Shown: one piece after another, positions 28,800 to 36,500 of the stretch
Layout: the number at the start of each line of letters is the position of its first letter
Numbering within the stretch: the stretch's first letter is position 1
Assembly: GCA_021806765.1 (NCBI GenBank)
Contig: JAJZQR010000010.1
Location: 1 to 39,503, forward strand
Reading direction: 5' to 3'
Source: Chloroflexota bacterium
GTDB taxonomy: Bacteria; Chloroflexota; UBA6077
DNA length: 39,503 nucleotides
Notes under the pieces: generated by a model
Databases searched by the model: none
Told to the model about the DNA's origin: nothing
Seen by the model: the letters and a program-made list of their open reading frames with translations, nothing else
Program-made: the position numbers and the translations under genes

Positions 28800-30071
28800 T
28801 CAGTTCAGCGTCGCCTCGGGGCGGATGGCGGATGACCGCCGCTGGAAGGAGGGCCTCCTGGTCGACGGGACTCTGGGGCGTATCTCCCTCTCCTGGACCG
28901 AGACCGGCGTCGTGCTGCCGGGCCATGGCTGCCGCGGCAAACGCCGCCCCAGGGCCCGCTCGATCTGCCGCCACTTGGGTCCGTCCTCGGGGGTCAGCAG
29001 GGTGATTGCCACTCCCTCGTGCCCCATCCGGCCCGTCCGGCCGGCCCGGTGGGTGAACATCTCTGCCGACTCGGGCAGTTCGTAGTTGATCACCCCTTCG
29101 ATGCCCTGGACGTCCAGACCCCGAGCCGCCACGTTGGTCGCCAGCAGGATCTGTACTCTGCCCGATCGGAAGCTGGACAACACCCGCTCCCGGGCACTCT
29201 GGTCGAGGTTTCCCTGCAGCGCTGCCACCGGGTAGCCCCGGCGGTTGAGGTCGCGGGCCAGCCTCTCTACGCCATGTTTGGTCCGGCCAAACACCAGGAC
29301 CGGGCCATCGCCTCGGTGATCCAGGATCGTGCAGAGGGCCTCCAGTTTGGCATCGGCGGCCACCTCGAACACCACCTGCTGGATCTCAGGGACTGCCTCG
29401 CTGTCGCTGTCCACTCGGACGGTGACCGGGTTGTGAAGGTGTCGCCTGACCGTCGACATGATCCATTCCGGCACCGTGGCGGAGAAGAGGACCGTCTGCC
29501 GCTCCTCGGGCATCATGGAAAGGATCTTCTCCACCTCAGGCGCGAAGCCTCTGTCCAGCATCTCATCGCCTTCGTCCAGGACGAAGATCCGCAGATGCTG
29601 GGGCAGCAGGTTCCCCTGCCACAGGTGGTCGAGGACTCGCCCCGGCGTGCCGACGACGATCTGTGCCCCGTTCAGGAGCGCCTCCCGCTCGGGTTCCAGG
29701 GGCCTGCCGCCGTAGGTCAGGGTTGTCCATAGCTTGTGAGGCTCGGAGAGCCGCTCCATCACCGCGGCCACCTGAATCGCCAACTCTCGGGTGTGGGTGA
29801 TGATCATGGCCTGAATCCCGCGAACGTTGGGGTCGCACCCCTCGACGATGGGGATGCCGAAGGCGAGGGTCTTGCCGGAGCCGGTGCGGGCCTGTCCGAC
29901 CACGTCCAGCCCCTGCATGATGGGGGGGATCCCTTGAGCCTGGATGGGGGTGGGGATGGAAATCGCCATCCCCTCCAACGCGGCCAGGGTCTCCGGCCGC
30001 AGACTAAGTTCAGTAAAGGAAGCTACCGGATCTACCAACGGCTGCGGCTGCTCCTCTGGGACTCGAAGCAA
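28800..30071 (-). CDS. DEAD-box RNA helicase
   Basis: 423 aa, ATP-dependent RNA helicase. Motifs: Q motif near residue 19 (FTELSLRPETL, IPTPIQAQ), Walker A ARTGSGKT, Ia HTRELAIQV, GG, TPGR, motif II LDEGDEML, motif III SAT, then LVFGRTK, ATNVAARGLD and HRAGRTGRMG. Motif II is DEGD rather than DEAD; the Ala position tolerates small residues, so activity is likely. A basic Arg/Pro tail (RPRVPSTRRPSFQRR) could bind RNA. Start unclear: TTG 30071 or TTG 30038, both inside the upstream zinc-ribbon gene, which points to coupled translation. Confidence 0.9.
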   Translation of the reverse strand: MLRVPEEQPQPLVDPVASFTELSLRPETLAALEGMAISIPTPIQAQGIPPIMQGLDVVGQARTGSGKTLAFGIPIVEGCDPNVRGIQAMIITHTRELAIQVAAVMERLSEPHKLWTTLTYGGRPLEPEREALLNGAQIVVGTPGRVLDHLWQGNLLPQHLRIFVLDEGDEMLDRGFAPEVEKILSMMPEERQTVLFSATVPEWIMSTVRRHLHNPVTVRVDSDSEAVPEIQQVVFEVAADAKLEALCTILDHRGDGPVLVFGRTKHGVERLARDLNRRGYPVAALQGNLDQSARERVLSSFRSGRVQILLATNVAARGLDVQGIEGVINYELPESAEMFTHRAGRTGRMGHEGVAITLLTPEDGPKWRQIERALGRRLPRQPWPGSTTPVSVQEREIRPRVPSTRRPSFQRRSSAIRPEATLN

Positions 30072-30334
30072 TCGGAGCAGTAGACGGGGCGGTCGCTTCG
30101 GGGCTCAAAGGGCACCTGAGTATCCTTGCCGCACTGGGCACAGACGGCGGGGAACATCTGCCGCTCTCGTCGATCGGAGCCGCCACCACCCTGGCTGCGC
30201 TTGCGGGCAGCCCGGCAGTCCGGGCACCGGGTGGGCTCGTTGGCGAACCCCTTGTTGGCGTAGAACTCCTGCTCACCGGCGGTGAACACGAAGCTCATTC
30301 CGCAGTCCCGGCAGGTTAGGGTCTTGTCTTGCAT
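30032..30334 (-). CDS. Double zinc-ribbon protein
   Basis: 100 aa from ATG 30334 with AAGGAG 10 nt upstream. Two CxxC-x(n)-CxxC ribbons: LTCRDCGMSF to TRCPDCRAARK, matching the zf-trcl pattern with FTAGEQEFYANKGF, and AVCAQCGKDTQVPF to YCSDCFESQR. Such proteins are often encoded next to DEAD-box helicases and cold-shock genes and are presumed to bind nucleic acid or ribosomes. Overlaps the helicase start by up to 40 nt. Confidence 0.85.
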   Translation of the reverse strand: MQDKTLTCRDCGMSFVFTAGEQEFYANKGFANEPTRCPDCRAARKRSQGGGGSDRRERQMFPAVCAQCGKDTQVPFEPRSDRPVYCSDCFESQRSSRSRW

Positions 30335-30609
30335 CTCGCGCTGACTCCTTAGGTCAGAGAAATTGGGCTGGTCGGTCAGCGCGACAAGGGAAGGGGGGAA
30401 GGGAAGGACCAATAGGCCCTACTCCAAGCCCAGCCGAAGTAGCAAACTGCCGATTCCTACCACTGTTGGCAGTATAGCACAGGCCGTGCTAATGTGCCAT
30501 TGTGTATTTGCTCTGAAAGCCCCTCAATCACATTTGTTCGGCTTGACGCTGGAAAGAAACCTCCAAAGGTGATCGATGCCCAGGCTCTTACTGCCACGGC
30601 GTGTTCCAG

Positions 30610-30639
30610 TTGGAGCCTGCTGCCCTTTTGAGGTATCAT
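30610..30639 (+). promoter_or_regulatory. Possible promoter of the aminotransferase
   Basis: TTGGAG (30610-30615), 18-bp spacer, TATCAT (30634-30639). The 30335-30609 spacer shows no other gene. Confidence 0.35.
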
Positions 30640-30691
30640 GGCGTTCCACTGGGGTCCGCTTCTTTGAAGCCTATTCTGGGGTGCGCCCCCC

Positions 30692-31936
30692 GTGGCGCAA
30701 TTCCTACGTCTGGAAGTCAGCAGGAAAGTGTTGAAGGAACAGCCGTTGAAGTACCATTTTGCCGATAGGATGGCCAAACCTCACCGCTCTTTCGTCACTG
30801 AGATCCTGAAGGTCGCCGAGGATCCCGAGATCATCTCCTTCGCGGGGGGGTTGCCCAACCCCCGGTTCTTCCCTGTAAGGGAGCTGGCCGAGGCCACGGC
30901 CAGGGTGATGGCCCAGGACGGCCAGAGCATCCTCCAGTACTCCACCACTCAGGGTTATCTGCCCTTGAGAGAGTACATCGCCCAGAGGTACCGGCTGAAG
31001 ACGGGACTGCAGGTCTCTGCCGAGGAGATCCTGATTACCAACGGATCTCAGCAGGGCTTCGATCTGCTGGGGAAGGTCTTCTTGAACAGGGGGGACGGGA
31101 TCATCCTGGAGCGCCCCGCCTACCACGGTGCCATCCAGGCCTTCGGCATGTACCAGCCTGCTTTCGAGACGGTGCCCCTGTTGGAGGATGGCATCGACAC
31201 GGAGTTGCTGGCGAGAGCCTGCCAGATCCCGGGCATCAAGTTCCTCTACACGGTCCCCAACTTCCAGAACCCCTCCGGGTTGAGCTACTCCGACGCCCGG
31301 CGAGGGGAAGTCGCCCGCCTCATGTATCGCCACGGTATCATGCTGATCGAGGATGACCCCTACGGCGAACTGCGCTTCACGGGCAAGCACCTGCCTACCA
31401 TGAGGAGCTACCTGGAAAGCGCCCTTCTGCTGGGGACCTTCTCCAAGACCGTTGCCCCGGGGCTCAGACTGGGGTGGGTGTGTGCGGATCGAGAGGTCAT
31501 CGAGCAACTCTCCTATGCCAAGCAGGCCACCGACTTCCACTCCAGCTACTTCGCCCAGAGGGTCCTCTACCAGTACCTGATCGATAACGACTTCGATGCG
31601 CACATCGCCGTCCTGACCGGTGCCTACAGGGAGCAGGCGGAGGCGATGCTCTCCGCCATTGCGGCCTACTTCCCGCCGGAGGTCCGCTACACCAGGCCGG
31701 AGGGTGGGATGTTCATCTTCGCCACCCTTCCCGATGGCCTTTCGGCCCTGGAGCTGTTCGACCTCACGGCCCAGGAGAAGGTGGCTTTTGTGCCGGGCCA
31801 GGCCTTCCATCCTTATGGCGATGGGGGCGACAACTGCCTGCGCTTGAGCTACTCCACCTTAGACGGGGAGACCATCCAGGAGGGGATCCGGCGGCTGGGC
31901 CGAGTGATGAAGAGGCAGTTGGCCGAGAGAAGGTAG
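30692..31936 (+). CDS. PLP-dependent aminotransferase (LysN / 2-aminoadipate type)
   Basis: Up to 414 aa. Fold-I class I/II aminotransferase resembling 2-aminoadipate transaminase and MocR-type C-terminal domains: IISFAGGLPNPRFFP, YSTTQGYLPLREYIA, ITNGSQQGFDLLGKV, NFQNPSG, IEDDPYGELRF, the PLP Lys in LLGTFSKTVAPGLRLGW and the carboxylate-binding Arg in CLRLSYST. It likely moves an amino group between 2-oxoglutarate and a broad substrate (aromatic, branched or aminoadipate). Start uncertain: GTG 30692 has a weak site, and GTG 30728 or ATG 30770 would be nearer to the usual N-terminus. Followed after 57 nt by the AAC(3)-like gene. Confidence 0.88.
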   Translation: MAQFLRLEVSRKVLKEQPLKYHFADRMAKPHRSFVTEILKVAEDPEIISFAGGLPNPRFFPVRELAEATARVMAQDGQSILQYSTTQGYLPLREYIAQRYRLKTGLQVSAEEILITNGSQQGFDLLGKVFLNRGDGIILERPAYHGAIQAFGMYQPAFETVPLLEDGIDTELLARACQIPGIKFLYTVPNFQNPSGLSYSDARRGEVARLMYRHGIMLIEDDPYGELRFTGKHLPTMRSYLESALLLGTFSKTVAPGLRLGWVCADREVIEQLSYAKQATDFHSSYFAQRVLYQYLIDNDFDAHIAVLTGAYREQAEAMLSAIAAYFPPEVRYTRPEGGMFIFATLPDGLSALELFDLTAQEKVAFVPGQAFHPYGDGGDNCLRLSYSTLDGETIQEGIRRLGRVMKRQLAERR

Positions 31937-31993
31937 CTTCTGCCGGGGTTTCCACTCCACGCCCCTGTTTCCCGTTGGGAGCGGAAGAAGTGC

Positions 31994-32827
31994 ATGGGTG
32001 AACTGGACGCGATCCAGAGGGCATCCTCGCCTCGCACTCGGGAGAGTCTCGCCCGCGATCTGCGCCGCCTGGGCGTGGCCCCGGGCATGACCCTGCTGGT
32101 GCACTCTTCCCTCAGTTCCCTGGGATGGGTTTGCGGGGGAGCTGTGGCGGTGATCCAGGCCCTCATGGACGCGATCACGCCCGGCGGGACCCTGGTCATG
32201 CCCGCCCATTCCGGCGATTGCTCCGATCCGGCAAACTGGGGCAATCCCCCCGTGCCCGAGGCGTGGTGGCAGCCCATCCGAGACACTATGCCCGCCTTCG
32301 ATCCTCTCCGAACCCCCACTCGAGGAATGGGGCGGATCGCCGATCTATTCCGAAGCTGGCCGGAGGTTCTTCGTAGCTCCCATCCGGCCCTCTCCTTTGC
32401 CGCCTGGGGCGCCCACGCGGAGACCATCGTGGCCTGCCACTCTCTCAACCATTCTCTGGGAGAGCAATCGCCCCTGGCTCGGATCTACGATTTGGACGGC
32501 CGCATACTGCTGCTGGGGGTGGGCTACGACTCCAACACTTCCTTTCACCTGGCGGAGTACCGGGTCCCCGGGCCCGAGCACCTGGTAGCCGGTGCCCCAA
32601 TCCTGGAAGGGGGGCGGCGCCTCTGGAAGAGCTACACCGACATCGTCTTCGACGTGGAGAGCTTCCCGGCCATTGGGGAGGCTTTCGAGCGAGCAGGCAA
32701 GGTGCGGGTGGGAAAGGTGGGCTCTGCCGAGGCCAGGCTTTTCTCCCAGCGCGAGGCCGTGGACTTCGCCGAAAGATGGATCGGCATCCACCGGGCGGGA
32801 GGCGTTCCTCCTGATGCCGGCGTTTGA
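31994..32827 (+). CDS. AAC(3)-family N-acetyltransferase
   Basis: 277 aa, the usual length. Key stretches: GMTLLVHSSLSSLGWVCGGA, LMDAITPGGTLVMPAHSGD, DPLRTPTRGMGRIADLFRSW, RSSHPALSFAAWG and ILLLGVGYDSNTSFHLAEY, all typical of the aminoglycoside 3-N-acetyltransferase (Antibiotic_NAT) superfamily. Many chromosomal members are of unknown substrate (YokD-like), so resistance should not be assumed. GGAAGAAG 7 nt upstream of ATG. Confidence 0.85.
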   Translation: MGELDAIQRASSPRTRESLARDLRRLGVAPGMTLLVHSSLSSLGWVCGGAVAVIQALMDAITPGGTLVMPAHSGDCSDPANWGNPPVPEAWWQPIRDTMPAFDPLRTPTRGMGRIADLFRSWPEVLRSSHPALSFAAWGAHAETIVACHSLNHSLGEQSPLARIYDLDGRILLLGVGYDSNTSFHLAEYRVPGPEHLVAGAPILEGGRRLWKSYTDIVFDVESFPAIGEAFERAGKVRVGKVGSAEARLFSQREAVDFAERWIGIHRAGGVPPDAGV

Positions 32828-32930
32828 GACCCTCCCCCTCTACCTGCGCGATCCCGATGGCAATCTGATCGAGATATCACGCTACCGTGGGTCAGCTATC
32901 GGATACCCTGACCAATCCTCTCCCTCCTGA
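32814..32930 (+). pseudogene. Remnant of a VOC/glyoxalase-like gene
   Basis: In the frame overlapping the AAC(3) stop, 38 codons read PAFETLPLYLRDPDGNLIEIS then a stop. LYLRDPDGNLIEIS is the typical C-terminal strand and metal-ligand Glu motif of vicinal oxygen chelate (glyoxalase/bleomycin-resistance) proteins. The rest of that domain is not upstream; the AAC(3) gene runs there instead. I read it as the 3' end of a deleted gene. Confidence 0.6.
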
Positions 32931-33025
32931 AGGCTCGATCCCGTCGGAGGTTTGGTTCAGCGGTACCGAGAGGCTCGTCAGCTAGAGGTGCCTCGACGTC
33001 GCGGATCCTCGGTCGGGACGGGCGA

Positions 33026-33685
33026 TCAGCTGAAGCGCAGCCGTAGAAGGGTGAGGAGGGCGGGCATCCCGTCGCGCCAGGCCGAGAGCTTTTTGTCTCC
33101 CCGGGGCCGGTAGCTGATGGGGACCTCGTGGATCCGGAACCCCCTGCGCAGTAGCTTCGCCGTGATCTCTGGCTCCAGGTCGAACCGGTTGCACTGGATA
33201 TCGAGCTGGAGGAAGAGGTCGGTGGGGATCAGCTTGTAGCAGGTCTCCATATCGTGGACGCGCGCTCCGTACAGGATGCCTGTCATCAAGGAGAGGAAAC
33301 GGTTGCCGTTCCGGAACAGCCACTTCTGTCCATCCAGGTTTCGTACCCCGTAGACTATCTGGGCCTGCCGCTGCAGGATCGGATGGAGCAGTTTGACGTA
33401 TTCCTCGGGGTCGTACTCCAGGTCGGCATCCTGGATGATGGCTACGTCGCCGGTGGCGGCCTTCAAGGCGGTGCGAATAGCCGCACCCTTACCCTGGTTG
33501 TGGCTGTGGTGGATCACCCTGAGGCCCTCGATGGACAGGCGATCCAGGATCTCACCGGTGCCGTCGCGAGAGCAATCGTTCACCACGATGATCTCTTTGG
33601 GCACCGGCACGGCTGCCACGCGACGCACGATCTCTTCGATGGAGTCGCGCTCGTTGAAAACGGGGATCAGGACAGAGAGCTTCAG
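33026..33685 (-). CDS. GT2 glycosyltransferase (dolichol-phosphate-mannose-synthase-like), CTG start
   Basis: 219 aa if CTG 33685 is used. Family 2 glycosyltransferase: LSVLIPVFNERDSIEEIV, IIVVNDCSRDGTGEIL, NQGKGAAIRTAL, DxD motif in IIQDADLEYDPEEY, GVRNLD, DMETCYKLIPTDLF and FDLEPEITAKLLRRG. It likely transfers a sugar from a nucleotide donor to a lipid carrier at the membrane. The first in-frame ATG/GTG/TTG lies at about 33628 and would remove the first strand of the Rossmann fold; an in-frame TAA lies only 9 codons before CTG and GGAGG is 8 nt before CTG, so CTG is the best start. A TATAAT promoter sits 36-41 bp upstream. Confidence 0.85.
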   Translation of the reverse strand: MKLSVLIPVFNERDSIEEIVRRVAAVPVPKEIIVVNDCSRDGTGEILDRLSIEGLRVIHHSHNQGKGAAIRTALKAATGDVAIIQDADLEYDPEEYVKLLHPILQRQAQIVYGVRNLDGQKWLFRNGNRFLSLMTGILYGARVHDMETCYKLIPTDLFLQLDIQCNRFDLEPEITAKLLRRGFRIHEVPISYRPRGDKKLSAWRDGMPALLTLLRLRFS

Positions 33686-33720
33686 GGTCTGAGCCTCCGT
33701 AACAGCAGCGAGGTCGCGGC

Positions 33721-33748
33721 ATTATACCACGATAGAACAAGATCGTAA
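33721..33748 (-). promoter_or_regulatory. Promoter of the glycosyltransferase
   Basis: Minus strand TTACGA (33748-33743), 16-bp spacer, perfect TATAAT (33726-33721). Start site near 33714, leader about 29 nt, with GGAGG at 33698-33694. Confidence 0.55.
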
Positions 33749-33774
33749 TTACCCCTGCGTGCGTGGCGTGCGTG

Positions 33775-33803
33775 TTGACCCCCCGGAGACAACATCATAC
33801 ACT
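33775..33803 (+). promoter_or_regulatory. Promoter of the response-regulator operon
   Basis: TTGACC (33775-33780), 17-bp spacer, TACACT (33798-33803). Five of six -35 bases match. Confidence 0.6.
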
Positions 33804-33863
33804 TATCGGTGAGGGCCCCTGGTAGTCTGCTATGGGTGAGCGTTACGTTCGTGGAGGCGTTCT

Positions 33864-34256
33864 GTGGATCAGCGGCGAGTGTTGATTGTGGAGGATGAAC
33901 CTGACAATCAGGAGATAGTGCGCGCCGTGGTGGAGGACATGGTTGGCTGTCGCGCCATGCTGGCTGCCGATGGTGTTGAAGCCCTGGCCGCGATCTCGGA
34001 GGAGTTGCCGAGTCTGGTGCTTCTCGATCTGATGCTCCCCAAGATGGACGGCTACGAGGTTGCCAGACGGATCAGGAAAGATCCTCGCAGTTGCCATATC
34101 CCGATCATCGCCATCACCGCCCTGGCTCGACCGGCCGACCTGGCCCGGGCCCTGGATGCCGGATGTGACGACTACGTGGATAAGCCCTTCGACCTGGATA
34201 CCCTCGAAATGAAGGTCCGGGCCAGGGTATTCTCCGATCCAGGGACCCCCTCGTGA
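33864..34256 (+). CDS. Single-domain response regulator (receiver)
   Basis: 130 aa, CheY-type. Acidic pair EDE (10-12), phospho-acceptor Asp55 in LVLLDLMLPKMDGYE, Thr/Ala in AITALA, and Lys in DKPFDLDTLEMKV. No output domain, so it acts by protein contact or is a phosphorelay element. GTG start with GGAGG 6 nt upstream. The next gene overlaps its stop by 4 nt. Orphan: the only kinase in the window is 6 kb away. Confidence 0.92.
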   Translation: MDQRRVLIVEDEPDNQEIVRAVVEDMVGCRAMLAADGVEALAAISEELPSLVLLDLMLPKMDGYEVARRIRKDPRSCHIPIIAITALARPADLARALDAGCDDYVDKPFDLDTLEMKVRARVFSDPGTPS

Positions 34257-34516
34257 CCGAGCAGGAGATCCTTCTGGTGGTTGGGCTGGCCGGCCTCGCC
34301 GTGGCCATTACCCTGGGGGACCTGGTTCTCTCCCTGGTGCGCCATTGGCGTAGGGCGGCGCGGGCTCGAAAGCTCGACGGCGTGCCAGATGGTCCTATGG
34401 GGGAAAGGACTGCCGTCGAGTCAGGGAGCGAGTCGATCGGCCGCCGGCTCGTCGCTATCGAGGCCGCTGCGGAGGAATCCCTATCCTCCTCTCCCTTCGA
34501 AAGAAGGTCGGGGTGA
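34253..34516 (+). CDS. Small single-helix membrane protein
   Basis: 87 aa. GTG overlaps the response-regulator stop (GTGA), so the two are coupled. One transmembrane helix (ILLVVGLAGLAVAITLGDLVL), then basic RHWRRAARARK and a disordered acidic tail. The last 15 residues come from the CCCTTCGAAAGAAGGTCGGGG-like CT/GA repeat seen in imuB, so the C-terminus may be accidental. No family recognised; it may anchor the regulator to the membrane. Confidence 0.6.
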   Translation: MTEQEILLVVGLAGLAVAITLGDLVLSLVRHWRRAARARKLDGVPDGPMGERTAVESGSESIGRRLVAIEAAAEESLSSSPFERRSG

Positions 34517-34531
34517 GGGCGAGGTGACTCG

Positions 34532-34909
34532 TTGATCGTCAAACAGGCGGGCGGTGTGGTGTTGATGGGGGACCAGGTGGTGCTGCGCCGCACCCCGAAG
34601 GGTGAGTACCTCTTCCCCAAAGGCCACATGGAACCGGGCGAAACGGAGGAGGAGACGGCATGCCGAGAGGTTGCTGAGGAGACCGGCGTGGAGGCCGAAA
34701 TCGTCGCCCCTCTCGGGGAAGTCTCCTTCAGCTACCAGGGCGATGAGTACCGGGTCGCTATGTTTCTCATGCGGGTGACCCGCTGGCTTCCCGACTGGAC
34801 AGAGCATCTGGAGCGGGACACGGTGGTGGCGCCGAGAGATCGTGTGGCCGCTTTGCTCAGCTTCGAGAGCTATCGGCAGCTCTGGGCCAGGGCCGAACAA
34901 ATGATGTAG
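34532..34909 (+). CDS. Nudix hydrolase
   Basis: 125 aa. The Nudix box is complete: G-x5-E-x7-REVAEETGV (GHMEPGETEEETACREVAEE then TGV). Members cut nucleoside diphosphates linked to another group X; the substrate here is unknown, with Ap4A- or MutT-like activity possible. TTG start with GAGGTG 5 nt upstream. The TAG stop is the first bases of a GTAG palindrome. Confidence 0.9.
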   Translation: MIVKQAGGVVLMGDQVVLRRTPKGEYLFPKGHMEPGETEEETACREVAEETGVEAEIVAPLGEVSFSYQGDEYRVAMFLMRVTRWLPDWTEHLERDTVVAPRDRVAALLSFESYRQLWARAEQMM

Positions 34910-34931
34910 CCGCAGGCTTCAGCCTGCGCAT
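34906..34931. terminator. GTAGCCGCAGGCTTCAGCCTGC palindrome after the Nudix gene
   Basis: GCAGGCTTCAGCCTGC is a 7-bp stem with a tight loop, headed by GTAG that contains the Nudix stop codon. Confidence 0.6.
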
Positions 34932-34969
34932 CCCCCGATCCTCGACCTTCTATCTAGACGGCCCCGTTC

Positions 34970-34998
34970 TTGCTCAGCCTTCGGCGATAATCTATGAT
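34970..34998 (+). promoter_or_regulatory. Possible murT promoter
   Basis: TTGCTC (34970-34975), 17-bp spacer, TATGAT (34993-34998), 27 bp before ATG. Confidence 0.45.
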
Positions 34999-35024
34999 CT
35001 GTCCAGTTTCTTAGGGAGTAGATT

Positions 35025-36413
35025 ATGCATCCGCGCCTGGCAGCCGCGGTGGCCGCCGGCCAGTTGGCCACTTTTGTCGTTCGGCGTCTCGGCGTTGGTG
35101 GTGGTACCACGGCGCCGGGCCATCTGGTGAGAGCCCTGGATCCCAACGCCATCGCCAGCATCGCCACCCGTATACCCCGGGGCACCATTGTGGTCACCGG
35201 TACCAACGGCAAGACGACCACCTCCCGGATGATCTCTACCCTCCTTCGCAAGGCCAGCCTCAGGGTTATGCACAACCGATCCGGCGCAAATCTTATCGCC
35301 GGCATCGCCTCAACCCTGGTCAACGGATCGACCCTGGCAGGAAGGCCCAAAGCGGACGTGGGGCTCTTCGAGGTGGACGAGGCAGCCTTCCCCACGGCCG
35401 TCCAGGAGTTGCGGCCGAGGCTGTGTGTCCTGACCAATCTCTTCCGGGATCAACTGGATCGCTACGGAGAGGTGGACTACCTGTCCCGCCTTTGGAGGGA
35501 GACCTTGAGTTCCCTCCCCCCCTCCTCCACCGTGCTGCTGAACGCCGACGACCCCAGGGTAGCCAGCCTCGGTGAGGGCCTCTCCTGCCGGGTGCTTTAC
35601 TACGGCATCGAGGATCGGACCCTGGCTGGAACCACCCTGGCTCACGCCTCGGATTCCCGCTTCTGTCTCCGCTGCGGCACTCCTTACGACTACCCCGCGG
35701 TGTTCTACAGCCATCTGGGGCACTACCACTGCCCTTCCTGTGGCATGACGCGCCCGATGCCCGAACTGCGTGCCATGGCTTGTCAGCTGCTGGGTATCGA
35801 GGGGAGCCGTCTGCAGGTGGAAGCCCCCACGGGCAGCGTGGAGTTGGAGGTCCGGGTCCCCGGCCTGTACAATGTCTACAACGCCCTGGCGGCCACGGGG
35901 GTGGGTGTGGCCATGGGGATCGATCTGGAGACCATCCGGGCCGGGCTGGCGGATTTCTCCGCGGCTTTCGGTCGGGTGGAGCGGGTGCAGCTTCAGGGCA
36001 GACAGCTTTTCCTGGCCCTGGTGAAGAACCCTGTGGGCTTCAACGAGGTGCTGTCCACCCTGCTGAGAGAGCCGGGCCAGAGGGCTCTGATGATCGTCAT
36101 CAACGATTTGTTCGCGGATGGCACCGACGTCTCCTGGCTATGGGACGTGGATTTCGAGATGCTCGCCGGCCGAGTGCAGTTCGCGGTCACTTCGGGGCTC
36201 AGGGCTGCGGATATGGCGGTCCGGCTGAAGTATGCCGGAGTCGACTCCCGGCTGATCACCGTGGAGGCAGACAGTGCTAAGGCACTGCAGCGGGCCCTGG
36301 AGGAGATCCCCGAAGGCGACACCCTCTACCTGCTGCCCACCTACACCGCCATGCTGGACGTGAGGGGCAAGTTGGTCGATGCCGGCCACCTCTCCCCCTT
36401 CTGGGAGGACTGA
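35025..36413 (+). CDS. murT: Lipid II isoglutaminyl synthase, MurT subunit
   Basis: 462 aa Mur-ligase-like subunit that activates the stem-peptide D-Glu of lipid II with ATP so that GatD-derived ammonia makes D-isoglutamine. Mur ATP loop GTNGKTTTSRMI near residue 60, HNRSGANLIAGIAS, FEVDEAAFP, VLTNLFRDQLDRYGE, then a Cys4 zinc ribbon (CLRCGTPYDY and YHCPSCGMTRP), GLYNVYNALAATG and the C-terminal DUF1727 region (NPVGFNEVL, INDLFADGTDVSWLWDVDFE). All parts are present. GGGAG 6 nt upstream. Followed by gatD and murJ, forming a cell-wall gene set. Confidence 0.93.
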   Translation: MHPRLAAAVAAGQLATFVVRRLGVGGGTTAPGHLVRALDPNAIASIATRIPRGTIVVTGTNGKTTTSRMISTLLRKASLRVMHNRSGANLIAGIASTLVNGSTLAGRPKADVGLFEVDEAAFPTAVQELRPRLCVLTNLFRDQLDRYGEVDYLSRLWRETLSSLPPSSTVLLNADDPRVASLGEGLSCRVLYYGIEDRTLAGTTLAHASDSRFCLRCGTPYDYPAVFYSHLGHYHCPSCGMTRPMPELRAMACQLLGIEGSRLQVEAPTGSVELEVRVPGLYNVYNALAATGVGVAMGIDLETIRAGLADFSAAFGRVERVQLQGRQLFLALVKNPVGFNEVLSTLLREPGQRALMIVINDLFADGTDVSWLWDVDFEMLAGRVQFAVTSGLRAADMAVRLKYAGVDSRLITVEADSAKALQRALEEIPEGDTLYLLPTYTAMLDVRGKLVDAGHLSPFWED

Positions 36414-36416
36414 TGT

Positions 36417-36478
36417 GAGCTATCAGCTATCAGCTATCAGCACCCAGAACCCAGAACCCAGAACTCAGAACTCTCGAC
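36417..36478. repeat. Heptamer array between murT and gatD
   Basis: GCTATCA x3 (36418-36440), then CCCAGAA/CTCAGAA heptamers. The only sizeable array in the right half of the window. Confidence 0.85.
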
Positions 36479-36500
36479 CGAGCACTCAGGACTCGATGAC

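Noticed and set aside
30471..30499. Sigma54 promoter upstream of the zinc-ribbon gene (TGGCAC on the minus strand)
   Set aside because: The -12 GC element is missing at the right distance; the TATACT there has a poor -35 for sigma70 too.
31994..32827. Acquired antibiotic-resistance gene
   Set aside because: Base use matches its neighbours, no mobile element is adjacent, and many AAC(3)-like proteins are not resistance enzymes.
33732..33742. SOS half-site TAGAACAAGAT near the glycosyltransferase promoter
   Set aside because: Only one half of the palindrome matches.
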